A stretch of 64,000 nucleotides of DNA from Noviherbaspirillum sp. Root189 (lineage in GTDB: Bacteria; Pseudomonadota; Gammaproteobacteria; Burkholderiales; Burkholderiaceae_D): positions 1 through 64,000 of the forward strand of contig NZ_LMHZ01000004.1 in assembly GCF_001428545.1 (NCBI RefSeq), given 5' to 3'. A model generated the notes under the pieces. That model was not told the DNA's origin. It did not search any database and saw nothing but the letters and a program-made list of their open reading frames with translations. Each line of letters begins with the position of its first letter. Position 1 is the stretch's first letter. The position numbers and the translations under genes were made by a program. Positions 1-8,834 of this stretch are shown one piece after another.

Positions 1-132
1 CATGTAAAAGCTGGCGTGCGCAAAATTGAGCACGCCCATCATGCTGAAGATCAGCGTCAGACCGGATGAAAGCATGAACAGCAGGAGCCCGTAGCTCAGA
101 CCGTTAAGCAAGGTAATTAAAGTAAACTCCAC
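1..132 (-). CDS. Branched-chain amino acid ABC transporter permease, LivH type (N-terminal part only)
   Basis: The reverse strand reads 44 codons from a GTG at 132 to the window edge with no stop. The hydrophobic segment contains LLNGLSYGLLLFMLSSGLTL followed by FSMMGVLNFAHASFYM, which is the typical first helix and NFAHGSF-like segment of LivH permeases. The permease would form the inner-membrane channel for substrate delivered by the binding proteins encoded just upstream. It follows the terminator of the preceding binding-protein gene and has its own palindromic operator at 158-169, so it probably has its own promoter. The rest of the transporter (second permease, two ATPases) would lie beyond the window; that is inference. 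Confidence 0.85.
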   Translation of the reverse strand, partial: MEFTLITLLNGLSYGLLLFMLSSGLTLIFSMMGVLNFAHASFYM

Positions 133-157
133 GAGACAACCCCTATTTCAAATTCTT

Positions 158-169
158 GTACGACCGTAC
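158..169. promoter_or_regulatory. Palindromic operator GTACGACCGTAC upstream of the LivH-type gene
   Basis: Perfect 5-bp arms GTACG/CGTAC flank a central AC. Read on the minus strand with flanks (AGTACGGTCGTACAAGAAT) it matches 17 of 19 positions of the site at 4865-4876 in front of the acyl-CoA ligase. It lies 26 bp upstream of the permease GTG. The shape suggests a TetR-family operator; the regulator is not in the window. Confidence 0.6.
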
Positions 170-180
170 TTTTTTGCGAC

Positions 181-216
181 AATAAAAAAGTAGCGTGTCG
201 TCAGGCGACACGCTAC
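181..216 (-). terminator. Rho-independent terminator after the first binding-protein gene
   Basis: A perfect 11-bp stem (190-200 with 206-216) closes a 5-nt loop. On the minus strand it is followed by a run of T (complement of the A-rich 181-189). It directly follows the stop at 228, so read-through into the permease gene should be limited. Confidence 0.85.
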
Positions 217-227
217 CGGGGACAGAA

Positions 228-1472
228 TTACTGCGGACGCTTCATCTGGCAGGATGTCGGCTGGGTAGCGACAAAGGCGTCAAGCTTGACGTCGGTCTTC
301 CAGCCGTAGCCGGTATTTTCCTGGTCATACTTCACATCCTTGCCGTTCACCTTGGTCCATGTAGCGATGTACAGAGGCTGCTGCAACTGGTGATCGCTCT
401 TGCGCATTTCGACCTCACCGTTCAGGCTCTGTATCTTCATTCCTTCCATGGCCAACGCCACCTTGACTGGATCGGTCGACTTGGCGTCCTTCATTGCCTT
501 GCCAAGCATGGCCAGCCCGGTATACGTTGCCATGGCATAGTAGTCATCGTTGTACTTTTGTTTGAAGCCTTCGACGATTTCCTTGCCAACAAATTTTTCA
601 TTGTTGACGTTCCAGTAACCGACATACTTGACGCGATCAGCGCCCGCTGCACCCATCGCGGTGGGAACGCCAGTGGTGCTGGCGTAATACGTGTAGAAAT
701 TGGCCTTGAGGTCCGCCTCCTTGGCAGCCTTGATGAGCAGAGCCAGGTCAGCACCCCAGTTGCCCGTGATGACGGTATCAGCACCGGATGCCTTGATCTT
801 GGCGATGTATGGCGAGAAGTCCTTTACCTGGCCGATTGGGTGCAGGTCATCCCCGACAATCTCAATATCGGGGCGCTTACGTTTCAGGTAGTCCTTTGCG
901 GCACGCGTCACCTGGTGCCCGAACGAATAGTTCTGACCGATGATATAGACCTTCTTGATATTGGGGTCCTTAGCCATGTATGTCGTCATGGCTTCCATCT
1001 TTTGGTCGGAATTTGCGTCGATCCGGAACTGCCAGAAACTGCATTTGGAATTAGTCAGGTCGGGATCGACCGCGGCGTAGTTGATGTACAGGACTTCCTT
1101 GCCGGGGTTGCGTTCATTATGCTTATTGATTGCGTCGATCAGTGCCAGCGCTGCACCAGAGCCGTTGCCCTGAATGATGTAGCGGTAACCTTGATCGATA
1201 GCTGACTTCAGCTGTGACAGTGACTCTTGCGGGCTGGCCTTGTTATCGAAGCCGACGATCTCGAAGGTATTGTCGCCCGCCCATTTTTTGGCGTTTGCCG
1301 TTTCCGCGATGTATTGCCAGCTCTTGAGGATGCCCTGCCCGACCGGTGCAAACGGTCCCGAGAGCGGGTCGATAAACGCCATCTTTACCGTCTCTGCATA
1401 GGCCGTAGCGGGACCGGCGAATGCTGCGGCCAATGAAAGCGGGATGATAAGGGATTTGAATTGGATAGCCAT
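228..1472 (-). CDS. Branched-chain amino acid-type ABC transporter substrate-binding protein (paralogue 1)
   Basis: The 414-residue product has a cleavable signal peptide (about residues 1-26, ending AYA) and then the periplasmic binding-protein type I fold of the LivK family (VKMAFIDPLSGPFAPVG near the mature N-terminus). It would capture an amino acid or a related small carboxylate or amide in the periplasm for the LivHMGF-type permease. It shares long identical blocks, including RAAKDYLKRKRPDI and the two-cysteine pattern (NSKCSFW, SCQMKRP near the C-terminus), with the gene at 1815-3065. The pair is therefore a tandem duplication. It has a strong terminator behind it and a 342-bp upstream region of its own. 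The actual ligand cannot be read from sequence. Confidence 0.93.
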   Translation of the reverse strand: MAIQFKSLIIPLSLAAAFAGPATAYAETVKMAFIDPLSGPFAPVGQGILKSWQYIAETANAKKWAGDNTFEIVGFDNKASPQESLSQLKSAIDQGYRYIIQGNGSGAALALIDAINKHNERNPGKEVLYINYAAVDPDLTNSKCSFWQFRIDANSDQKMEAMTTYMAKDPNIKKVYIIGQNYSFGHQVTRAAKDYLKRKRPDIEIVGDDLHPIGQVKDFSPYIAKIKASGADTVITGNWGADLALLIKAAKEADLKANFYTYYASTTGVPTAMGAAGADRVKYVGYWNVNNEKFVGKEIVEGFKQKYNDDYYAMATYTGLAMLGKAMKDAKSTDPVKVALAMEGMKIQSLNGEVEMRKSDHQLQQPLYIATWTKVNGKDVKYDQENTGYGWKTDVKLDAFVATQPTSCQMKRPQ

Positions 1473-1604
1473 TTGTCTCTTCCTTTATAGGTGTTTTGTG
1501 CTTACAGCATATCTATGGTTATACCCGGTGTAAAGGACCGATATCAAAGGAGTTTAACTCGTGTCTGTCATGGCATTTCCCTTTCACGCGTGATTGGAAT
1601 CCGG

Positions 1605-1620
1605 TGCAATTTTGGTGCAT
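1605..1620 (-). promoter_or_regulatory. Possible sigma-54 -24/-12 element or NtrC-type half sites
   Basis: The minus strand reads ATGCACCAAAATTGCA. Aligned to TGGCACG-N4-TTGCA it keeps GCAC and TTGCA at the right spacing but lacks the first G of the -24 GG. The same bases also contain TGCACCA/TTGGTGCA-like half sites as in NtrC operators. It lies about 130 bp before the binding-protein start. The evidence is suggestive only. Confidence 0.28.
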
Positions 1621-1771
1621 GAAACCGTTCTGGCATACGAGATGCACTATCTTGAAGGGATGTGCTGAGTCCTCGCATTCCGGCCGATAAAGGATAAGGT
1701 GGCCGGCACTTCGCGATAAGGTACTGCTCTGCTACTGGAACATTCAAACATTCGCCGCGTTGCAGCGAAAT

Positions 1772-1801
1772 GCGGCATGGACCGCTTCGGTACCATGCCG
1801 C
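1772..1801 (-). terminator. Stem-loop after the second binding-protein gene
   Basis: A 9-bp perfect stem GCGGCATGG/CCATGCCGC encloses a 12-nt loop just downstream of the stop at 1815. The T-run on the minus strand is poor (ATTTCG), so termination would be weak or the hairpin may stabilise the 3' end. Confidence 0.5.
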
Positions 1802-1814
1802 CGGGAAGTAATGC

Positions 1815-3065
1815 TTAGGAAGGACGCGCCGGGCGCTTCATCTGGCATGAATGCGGCTGGGTTGCAACGTAGGACTCAACTTTCTGATCCATGCTCCAGC
1901 CGTAGCCGGTGTTTTCCTGATCGTACTTGATTTTCTTGCCGTCGACCTTTTCCCATGTGGAAATGTAGAGCGGCTGCTGCAGCTGGTGGTCGGCGGCGCG
2001 CATTTCAACATCACCGTTAATGGCTTTAGTCTTCATGCCTTCCAGGGCAAAGGCGACCTTGACCGGATCGGTCGAGTTGGTGTCCTTGGTTGCCTTGGAA
2101 AGCATCTGCACCAGAGTGTAGATGTCCTGAACGTAGAAGTCGTCGTTGTACTTTTTCTTGAAGGCTTCGACGATTTCCTTACCGGTAAAGGATTCATTGT
2201 TCGGAATCCAGTATGCGACCTGCTTGACCATACCGCCAACTGAGCTGCCCATCGCGGTTGGAACGCCCGATGTGCCACCGTAGTAAGTGTAGAACTTCGC
2301 GGTCAGGCCGGCGTCCTTGGCTGCCTTGACCAGCAACGCGAGATCGGCACCCCAGTTGCCTGTGATAACGGAGTCGGCACCGGAGGCTTTGATCTTGGCG
2401 ACATACGGCGCGAAGTCCTTGACGGTCGCGATCGGGTGCAGGTCGTCGCCGGCGATCTGGATGTCCGGACGCTTGCGCTTCAGGTAATCTTTCGCTGCGC
2501 GGGTGACCTGATGGCCGTGGGCATAGTTCTGGTTGATGAGATAGACCTTCTTGATGCTCTGGTCCTTGGCCATGTAGGAAGTCAGGGCTTCCATCTTCAT
2601 GTCCGAGTTGGCATCGAAACGGAAGTGCCAGAAGCTGCACTTGCTGTTGGTCAGGTCAGGATCGATCGCCGAGTAGTTCAGGAAAACGATTTCCTTGCCC
2701 GGGTTACGTTCGTTGTGCTTGTTGACTGCGTCGACCAGTGCCAGCGCGACGCCGGAACCATTACCTTGAGCGATGTAACGATAACCCTGGTCGATCACTG
2801 TCTTGAGCTGGTTCAGCGATTCCTGCGGGCTACCCTTACCGTCGAAAGCGGCCACTTCCACAGTGTGATTACCAGCCCACTTCTGCTGGTTCGCCATTTC
2901 GGCAAACATGCGGAAGGTGTTCAACTGGTTTTGCCCGATCGGGGCAAATGCGCCCGACATCGTTTCGATCATCGCGATCTTGATTACATCTGCGTGGGAC
3001 GCCGGGGCGGCGAACGCAGCAGCGACGGAAACGGCCATTACGAGGGGGCGAATCTTCTTCATCAT
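1815..3065 (-). CDS. Branched-chain amino acid-type ABC transporter substrate-binding protein (paralogue 2)
   Basis: About 416 residues. The start MMKKIRPL at 3065 is preferred over an ATG nine bases upstream because an AAGGA ribosome site lies 8 nt before it. A signal peptide (about residues 1-25, ending SHA) precedes a LivK-family binding domain. It is closely similar throughout to the product of 228-1472, with identical segments around NSKCSFW and SGADSVITGNWGADLALL, but the C-terminus ends in RPARPS. It lies 93 bp downstream of the ligase gene stop and is probably co-transcribed with it. Two paralogues beside one permease suggest that the transporter uses alternative binding proteins with different ligand preference; this is inference. 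Confidence 0.93.
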   Translation of the reverse strand: MMKKIRPLVMAVSVAAAFAAPASHADVIKIAMIETMSGAFAPIGQNQLNTFRMFAEMANQQKWAGNHTVEVAAFDGKGSPQESLNQLKTVIDQGYRYIAQGNGSGVALALVDAVNKHNERNPGKEIVFLNYSAIDPDLTNSKCSFWHFRFDANSDMKMEALTSYMAKDQSIKKVYLINQNYAHGHQVTRAAKDYLKRKRPDIQIAGDDLHPIATVKDFAPYVAKIKASGADSVITGNWGADLALLVKAAKDAGLTAKFYTYYGGTSGVPTAMGSSVGGMVKQVAYWIPNNESFTGKEIVEAFKKKYNDDFYVQDIYTLVQMLSKATKDTNSTDPVKVAFALEGMKTKAINGDVEMRAADHQLQQPLYISTWEKVDGKKIKYDQENTGYGWSMDQKVESYVATQPHSCQMKRPARPS

Positions 3066-3158
3066 ATGTCTCATCCTTAGTTGGGTATGCTATGTAAAAC
3101 AACGGCCTTTCCGGCTTCTTGTTGTGTGAGTTGCAGATACGCAAGTTTATTCAAGTGC

Positions 3159-4814
3159 TTATGCAGTGGGTAGCTTGTACTCCTTAAACTGTTCACGAAT
3201 GCGGTTTTTCAGTACCTTGCCGGTGGCGCCGATCGGCAAGGCATCGACGAATGTCACATCGTCAGGCGTCCACCATTTTGCAATCTTGCCGTCATAGAAC
3301 TTGATCAGTTCTTCCTTGGTGACTTCGGCTCCTGGCTTCTTCACCACGACAAGCAACGGCCGCTCGTCCCATTTCGGATGGAAAACACCGATACATGCAG
3401 CCTGCTGAACGGCAGGATGCGCCATCGCGATATTCTCGAGATCGATTGTGCCGATCCATTCGCCGCCGGACTTGATGACGTCCTTGCTGCGGTCGGTAAT
3501 CTGCATATAGCCATCGGGGTCGATGGTAGCCACGTCGCCGGTCGGGAACCAGCCATCCTGCAACACGTCACCGCCTTCGTTTTTGAAATAACTGCTGATG
3601 ATCCAGGGGCCTTTAACCAGCAGGTTACCGTAGGTCTTCCCATCCCATGGAAGTTCTTTGCCGTCGTCGCCAACGATCTTCATGTCCACGCCATAGATTG
3701 CATGGCCCTGCTTTTCAAGGACTGCCTGCTTCTGCTCTTCTGGCAAATCCATGTGATGGCTTTGCAGTGTGCCGGCCGTACCGAGCGGCGACATCTCCGT
3801 CATACCCCATGCGTGCACCACTTCGACACCGTACTGGTGACGGAAGGTTTTCATCATGGCGGGCGGACAGGCCGAGCCGCCGATCACTGTGCGTTTGAAA
3901 GTAGAAAACTTCAGGTTATTTTGCCCGACATAGGTGAGAAGGCCGAGCCAGACGGTTGGAACGCCCGCCGAGAACGTCACCTTCTCCTGCTCGAACAATT
4001 CATAGATCGATTTACCGTCGAGCGACGGACCCGGAAATACCAGTTTGGCTCCAGTCAGGGGTACCGAGTATGGCAAGCCCCAGGCGTTGACGTGGAACAT
4101 CGGGACCACGGGCAGCACCGAATCGCGCGCCGACACATTGAGCGCGTCCGGCATCGCCGAGGCGTAGGAATGCAGTACCGTGGAGCGATGCGAGTACAGC
4201 GCACCCTTGGGATTGCCCGTCGTACCCGAGGTATAGCAAAGACTGGACGCCGAGTTTTCGTCAAACTCCGGCCATTCGTACTGATCCGAGTTATTCGCAA
4301 TCAGTTCTTCATAGCACATCAGGTTGGGAATCTTGGTCTCCGCCGGCATGCGATCCTTGTCACCCATCATCACGAAGCCCTTGACGGTCTTGCAGTGGGC
4401 GGCAAAAGCTTCGACCAGCGGCAGGAAAGTCATATCGAAGAACAGATACTGGTCTTCGGCATGGTTCGCGATATAGGCAATCTGTTCGGGATGCAGGCGT
4501 GGATTGATGGTGTGCATGACCGCGCCGGAACCGGAGATCGCATAATATAGCTCCAGGTGGCGGTAGCCGTTCCAGGCCAGCGTGGCGACCCGGTCACCCA
4601 TCTTTACGCCGAGCCCGGCCAGGGCGTTAGCCATCTGGCGAGCACGGCGGTGACAGTCGCGATAGGTATAACGATGGATATCGCCTTCCACCCGGCGCGA
4701 AACGATTTCGTTGCTGCCGTAGTACCGGTCCGCATGCTTAATGATGCTGGAGATGAGCAAGGGCTGGCTCATCATTTGGCCCATTAATGGGCTCTTTGGA
4801 TATTGCGACATCAT
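3159..4814 (-). CDS. AMP-forming acyl-CoA ligase (medium/long-chain or methylthiopropionyl-CoA ligase type)
   Basis: A 551-residue member of the ANL superfamily, which activates a carboxylate with ATP to an acyl-adenylate and then forms the CoA thioester. The phosphate-binding loop [11 protein letters not shown] is at residues 194-204, the WGMTEMSP motif follows, then [20 protein letters not shown], and the C-terminal catalytic lysine is K533 in GATGK. The usual SGGEWISS-IELEN block reads [13 protein letters not shown] here, a small departure. A good AGGAGG ribosome site precedes the ATG. The family covers fatty-acid, cinnamate-like and DmdB-type ligases, and the sequence does not fix the substrate. 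Its position beside LivK-type genes and the shared operator suggest that an imported acid is activated by it. Confidence 0.93.
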   Translation of the reverse strand: MMSQYPKSPLMGQMMSQPLLISSIIKHADRYYGSNEIVSRRVEGDIHRYTYRDCHRRARQMANALAGLGVKMGDRVATLAWNGYRHLELYYAISGSGAVMHTINPRLHPEQIAYIANHAEDQYLFFDMTFLPLVEAFAAHCKTVKGFVMMGDKDRMPAETKIPNLMCYEELIANNSDQYEWPEFDENSASSLCYTSGTTGNPKGALYSHRSTVLHSYASAMPDALNVSARDSVLPVVPMFHVNAWGLPYSVPLTGAKLVFPGPSLDGKSIYELFEQEKVTFSAGVPTVWLGLLTYVGQNNLKFSTFKRTVIGGSACPPAMMKTFRHQYGVEVVHAWGMTEMSPLGTAGTLQSHHMDLPEEQKQAVLEKQGHAIYGVDMKIVGDDGKELPWDGKTYGNLLVKGPWIISSYFKNEGGDVLQDGWFPTGDVATIDPDGYMQITDRSKDVIKSGGEWIGTIDLENIAMAHPAVQQAACIGVFHPKWDERPLLVVVKKPGAEVTKEELIKFYDGKIAKWWTPDDVTFVDALPIGATGKVLKNRIREQFKEYKLPTA

Positions 4815-4864
4815 GCCTCCTGCCTCGTAGTTAGAATTCTTATCCTAATTGAAGCATGATTTTT

Positions 4865-4888
4865 GAACGACCGTACTAAAATCGTCAA
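4865..4888 (-). promoter_or_regulatory. Ligase promoter with embedded palindromic operator
   Basis: The operator GAACGACCGTAC (4865-4876) matches the site at 158-169. On the minus strand a -35-like TTGACG (4883-4888) lies immediately upstream, so the operator falls in the -35/-10 spacer, as expected for repression. The -10 hexamer is not clear. Confidence 0.5.
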
Positions 4889-4931
4889 CGAATTTCGATG
4901 ATGCGCCGCACCAATGTCATGCAAGAGACTT

Positions 4932-5519
4932 TTAAGGGCTAACCGTCTTGTAAATCGTATTTTTAGGCCGAGCCATTACGCGGCGCAGCATTGGCTCGAA
5001 AAACGCCAGCGGCAACGTGTCGTATTCCGGGTCGAAGGCCGGTGCATCGTATTTTTCACAAAACTCCAGCGTGGCGTCGTATAAGGCTTGCCCGGCGAAC
5101 TGGTCGCGCAGATTGCGGTCCATGCCGAGGTGATGGAAGAAATAATAGCCCTGGAAAATTCCATGCTTTTCGACGATGGCATGATTCTCCGGGCTGACGA
5201 AAGGTTTGAGGATGGCTGCGGCGATGTCCGGATGATTGAAGCTTCCCAGAGTATCGCCGATGTCATGCAGCAATGCACAGATAACGTATTCTTCATCTCT
5301 GCCGTCGCGATGCGCACGCGTCGCAGTTTGCAGGCTATGCGTAAGACGGTCCACCGGAAAACCGCCGCAGTCGCCATCGAGCAATCTCAGGTGCGCGAGA
5401 ACCCGGTCGGGCAAGGCGGCCGCGTACGGTTTGAACTCTGCCCCAATGATTTTCCAGTCGTCCGCCGTGCTCTGCTGCATGTCACGAAAGGTCGCGCGCG
5501 TTTGTTCGGTTGTCTCCAT
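4932..5519 (-). CDS. HD-domain protein, possibly a PhnZ/MIOX-like diiron oxygenase or a phosphohydrolase
   Basis: The start METTEQTR at 5519 gives 195 residues; a longer reading frame exists upstream but its extra 71 residues look like non-coding translation. Metal ligands of the HD fold are visible: H61 (HSLQTA), H85-D86 (LLHDIGD), H119 and H129. The C-terminal half carries FCEKYDAPAFDPEYDTLPL, a block I associate with small HD proteins related to PhnZ and myo-inositol oxygenase rather than nucleotidases. It is 35 bp downstream of the class II aldolase gene and likely in its operon. The function is unproven: substrate and chemistry cannot be decided from sequence. Confidence 0.8.
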   Translation of the reverse strand: METTEQTRATFRDMQQSTADDWKIIGAEFKPYAAALPDRVLAHLRLLDGDCGGFPVDRLTHSLQTATRAHRDGRDEEYVICALLHDIGDTLGSFNHPDIAAAILKPFVSPENHAIVEKHGIFQGYYFFHHLGMDRNLRDQFAGQALYDATLEFCEKYDAPAFDPEYDTLPLAFFEPMLRRVMARPKNTIYKTVSP

Positions 5520-5554
5520 CTGTTTTCTCTCAGTCTGATTGTTAGGTGTTAGGC

Positions 5555-6331
5555 TTAATCGCGGAAGGATGGGTCGATGCGATCCAGGCGTCGAAGCAAT
5601 CCGGGCCATGCCAGCATACCGCCCTGCGATTTGGTAACGGTGCGTGCCTGTTGCTGGGCGCCACTGATAATGCCTGGCGGGATCCCGATCAGTTCTCCTC
5701 CACCCGATTGCGCGCGGATCTGAATCATGCACGCTGCTTCGAAGACATACATATTGACGAATGCATCCGCGATGGTCTTGCCGAGCGTCAGCAAACCGTG
5801 ATTGCGCAGCATCAGGTAATTCTTGTTACCCAGATCGGCAACCAGGCGCGGCTTTTCCTCATCGTTGAGGGCAACGCCTTCGTAGTCATGGTAAGCAAGG
5901 CTCGACAGGACAAAAATCGATTGCTGGGATAGTGGCAGTAATCCATTCTTCTGAGCCGAAACGGCAACGCCATTGATACTGTGGACGTGCAATACACATT
6001 GTGCATCATGCCGTACCGCATGGATCGCCGAATGGATCGTAAAGCCGGCAGGATTGACCGGGAAAGGCGACTCTTCAATCTTGTTGCCATGCAGGTCGAT
6101 CTTCACCAGCGACGATGCGGTTATCTCGTCAAACATCATGCCGTAGGGATTGATCAGGAACTGGTCTTCAGTACCCGGCACTCTTGCGGTAATGTGGGTA
6201 AAGATCAGGTCACTCCAGCCAAAGTCCGCAACGAGCCGATAACAGGCGGCGAGGTCAACACGGGTCTGCCATTCCTCTGGAGAAACACGATCTTTCAACG
6301 ATGGAATAGCCAGTTTTTCAGGGGCGTTCAT
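5555..6331 (-). CDS. Class II aldolase/adducin family protein
   Basis: The start MNAPEKL at 6331 yields 258 residues; upstream in-frame codons overlap the divergent promoter region and are not supported. Zinc-binding histidines are visible as H115/H117 (LHVHSING) and H178 (LRNHGLL), the family hallmark. Members cleave or epimerise sugar phosphates or act on related hydroxy-carbonyl compounds; some are decarboxylases. This one belongs to the broad uncharacterised branch common in Burkholderiales, next to an HD-domain gene and upstream of an acyl-CoA ligase. It probably heads the minus-strand transcript and is divergent from the Crp/Fnr-type regulator. Confidence 0.88.
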   Translation of the reverse strand: MNAPEKLAIPSLKDRVSPEEWQTRVDLAACYRLVADFGWSDLIFTHITARVPGTEDQFLINPYGMMFDEITASSLVKIDLHGNKIEESPFPVNPAGFTIHSAIHAVRHDAQCVLHVHSINGVAVSAQKNGLLPLSQQSIFVLSSLAYHDYEGVALNDEEKPRLVADLGNKNYLMLRNHGLLTLGKTIADAFVNMYVFEAACMIQIRAQSGGGELIGIPPGIISGAQQQARTVTKSQGGMLAWPGLLRRLDRIDPSFRD

Positions 6332-6531
6332 ATGGTGTCTCCTCTTCTCTGTCAGAATAACGGGTTGCCGGCAACGGCAGGCTCCCGGTCTTGCTCTTGG
6401 CACAGAAACCAATTCAGAACCTGATGGCAACTATGCCGGACGATGTGGCAACCACTGCGAATCAATGCAGTTATTATCGGCAGTATCTCCATATCGCACT
6501 GCACAACACTGTCAACTTTTTAACATTCGAC
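6332..6531. promoter_or_regulatory. Divergent control region with perfect 12-bp palindrome
   Basis: This region lies between the aldolase (minus) and the Crp/Fnr-family regulator (plus). GTTGCCGGCAAC at 6364-6375 is a perfect palindrome 33 bp upstream of the aldolase start and is a candidate operator. No convincing Crp or Fnr consensus is seen. Confidence 0.3.
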
Positions 6532-7320
6532 ATGTATAAACGCGGCACCGACGACATCGATAAAGCCAGCGTGTTACGGCGTTCATGGTTATCCGGCTTT
6601 CCGGACGACGTGATTGAAGACGCTGCAGCCTGCGGTACCCTGCGTGAAGTGGAGGACGGCACGCTGATCCATGCGCGTGGCGCGGAGGCGGACGGGTTTT
6701 ACACCATCGCCAGCGGCGGTGTTCGTTTCACCCGTGCGACCGCGGACGGGCATGCCACCACGATCGCCGTTCTTGACGCACCAAATTGCTTTGGCGAGAT
6801 TTCACTTTTCGATGGTCTCCCTCGTACCCATGACGGTCATGCGTCAGGGCCAACCGTTCTGTTGTTCCATGCAAAGACCGACTTCAAGCGCTTGCTGTCA
6901 CGTTATCCGGCGATCTACGAGCGCTTTGCCAAGGTGCTGAGTATGCGCCTGCGCGCGACCTTCGATCTGGTGGAGGAAGCGGCCATCGCGCCACTGACCC
7001 AGCGCCTTGCACGTCGTCTGCTGGAGCTTGCGCATATCCAGCCATCCCCGCTCAATGCGACAATCGACGCGCAGGGACGCGAAGTGCCGCTGACGCAGGA
7101 AGAACTCGGCCACCTGCTGGGAAAATCGCGGCAAAGCATTTCCAAGCAGCTACATGTCTGGGAACAAAACGGCTTGATAAAAACCAAATACGGACGCATA
7201 TCAATTACTCAGCCGGAGGCATTGGCGTCGATAGCCTATCCGGATCAGGCCGAAACACGTAGTCCACGCAAGGCAGCAGGCACGTCTCCCGGCTCCCACC
7301 CAATCAAGGAAGCTCCATGA
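6532..7320 (+). CDS. Crp/Fnr-family transcriptional regulator
   Basis: The ATG at 6532 gives 262 residues, starting MYKRGTDD. An N-terminal cyclic-nucleotide-binding-like beta-barrel (about residues 15-130, with [15 protein letters not shown]) precedes a long helix and a C-terminal winged helix ([20 protein letters not shown]). The Cys cluster needed for a 4Fe-4S oxygen sensor of Fnr type is absent, and the GEISLFDG segment lacks the full cAMP-binding RS pair of E. coli Crp, so its signal is unknown. Its stop overlaps the selO start by four bases (ATGA), which implies translational coupling and control of, or with, selO-msrB. Confidence 0.9.
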   Translation: MYKRGTDDIDKASVLRRSWLSGFPDDVIEDAAACGTLREVEDGTLIHARGAEADGFYTIASGGVRFTRATADGHATTIAVLDAPNCFGEISLFDGLPRTHDGHASGPTVLLFHAKTDFKRLLSRYPAIYERFAKVLSMRLRATFDLVEEAAIAPLTQRLARRLLELAHIQPSPLNATIDAQGREVPLTQEELGHLLGKSRQSISKQLHVWEQNGLIKTKYGRISITQPEALASIAYPDQAETRSPRKAAGTSPGSHPIKEAP

Positions 7321-8834
7321 ATGCACCACAGGACGGACAGTTGCGAGGCCAGCTGCGCTATCGCGCGGACGAATTGCCCTTTGAAAATTCTTACGCCAGC
7401 CTGCCCCCGTCCTTCTATACCCGCCTTCAGGCAACGCCGGTGCCCGCGCCCTATCTGGTTGGCGCAAGCGCATCGGCCGCAGCCTTGATCGGCCTGGATG
7501 TAGAAGAGCTTGCCCGCCCGGAAACCGTCGACGCGTTTTCCGGCAACCGCACCCTGCCAGGTTCCGAACCTTTGTCGGCGGTGTATTCAGGCCATCAGTT
7601 CGGCGTATGGGCAGGCCAGCTTGGAGATGGTCGCGCCATCTTGCTGGGCGATGTCCCTGCGAACGAACCATCGCCGCCGGGACGACTTGAGCTGCAGCTC
7701 AAGGGAGCGGGCTTGACACCCTACTCCCGCATGGGCGATGGCCGAGCTGTATTGCGCTCCTCCATTCGCGAATTCCTCTGCTCGGAAGCGATGGCCGCGC
7801 TTGGCATTCCGACCTCGCGCGCACTTTGCGTTACCGGTTCAGACATGCCAGTCTTTCGCGAGACGGCGGAGACCAGCGCCATTGCCACACGGATGGCACC
7901 AAGCTTTGTGCGCTTCGGTTCGTTCGAACACTGGTTTTACAACGACCGCAAGGAAGAACTACGGACGCTTACCGACTACGTGATCGAGCGCTTTTACCCG
8001 GAACTGCGCAATGCCGAACAACCCTATCGTGCACTGCTCACCGAAGTTGCCCGCCGCACTGCGGAACTGATGGCCCAGTGGCAATCGGTGGGTTTTATGC
8101 ACGGTGTGATGAATACCGACAACATGTCGATCCTCGGGCTCACGATTGACTATGGACCTTTCGGTTTCATGGAAGCTTTCAACGCCCGGCATATCTGCAA
8201 TCACAGCGATCATCAGGGCCGCTATGCCTATCATATGCAGCCCCGCATCGGTCAGTGGAATTGCTATGCGCTTGGACAGGCATTGCTGCCGCTCGTCGGC
8301 GAAGTCGAAGACGTGGAAGCCGCGCTTGAGATTTACAAACCGGCTTACGAGGCAAAGTTTGATCAGCTCATGCATGCCAAGCTTGGCTTGATGACGCGCC
8401 AGGAGAGCGATTCGAAGCTGATCGACGACATGCATACGCTGATGCAGAACACGCATGTCGACTTTACCCTGTTCTTCCGGCGCCTCGGCAACCTGCAGCT
8501 TGACGCGCCGGCCGGCGACGAGCCGATCCGCGATTTGTTTATTGACCGACCGGCCTTCGACGCTTGGGCCGCACAATATCGTGATCGCCTGCGCCAGGAA
8601 AGCAGTGACGACATTAAGCGAAAACAGGCGATGGACGCGGTCAACCCAAAATTTGTGCTGCGCAATTACCTTGCGCAAATTGCGATTGAAAAAGCGCAGA
8701 ATAAGGACTTTTCCGAAGTCGCCCGACTACTTGCCGTACTCGAACGTCCCTTCGACGAGCAACCGGAAAACGAACACTATGCTGAATTACCGCCCGACTG
8801 GGCGAGCGAACTGGAGGTAAGCTGCTCATCATGA
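7317..8834 (+). CDS. selO: Protein adenylyltransferase SelO (YdiU/UPF0061 family)
   Basis: A 505-residue pseudokinase-fold enzyme that transfers AMP from ATP to protein side chains; E. coli SelO modifies redox proteins. The sequence shows [14 protein letters not shown] (nucleotide-binding region), [13 protein letters not shown] and [11 protein letters not shown] (metal/catalytic region), and ends VSCSS, the conserved C-terminal cysteine tail that holds selenocysteine in animals. The length is normal for the family. It is coupled by ATGA overlap to the regulator upstream, and its own end overlaps msrB by four bases, placing AMPylation and methionine-sulfoxide repair in one translational unit. 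Confidence 0.96.
   Translation: MNAPQDGQLRGQLRYRADELPFENSYASLPPSFYTRLQATPVPAPYLVGASASAAALIGLDVEELARPETVDAFSGNRTLPGSEPLSAVYSGHQFGVWAGQLGDGRAILLGDVPANEPSPPGRLELQLKGAGLTPYSRMGDGRAVLRSSIREFLCSEAMAALGIPTSRALCVTGSDMPVFRETAETSAIATRMAPSFVRFGSFEHWFYNDRKEELRTLTDYVIERFYPELRNAEQPYRALLTEVARRTAELMAQWQSVGFMHGVMNTDNMSILGLTIDYGPFGFMEAFNARHICNHSDHQGRYAYHMQPRIGQWNCYALGQALLPLVGEVEDVEAALEIYKPAYEAKFDQLMHAKLGLMTRQESDSKLIDDMHTLMQNTHVDFTLFFRRLGNLQLDAPAGDEPIRDLFIDRPAFDAWAAQYRDRLRQESSDDIKRKQAMDAVNPKFVLRNYLAQIAIEKAQNKDFSEVARLLAVLERPFDEQPENEHYAELPPDWASELEVSCSS

Larger units (their letters stand above)
1473..1814. other. Intergenic region between the two binding-protein genes
   Basis: No gene is seen here. It should hold the promoter of the 228-1472 gene. 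It contains a stem-loop at 1772-1801 and, on the minus strand, a sigma-54-like / NtrC-like motif at 1605-1620 (separate entries). Confidence 0.6.

Noticed and set aside
4932-5732. 266-residue form of the HD protein starting at 5732
   Set aside because: The first 71 residues overlap the aldolase gene end and look like out-of-frame translation; METTEQTR at 5519 starts the conserved part.
6532-7320. The Crp/Fnr-family gene as the FNR that binds the box at 61104
   Set aside because: It lacks the N-terminal cysteine cluster for a 4Fe-4S oxygen sensor, so it is not Fnr/Anr itself.
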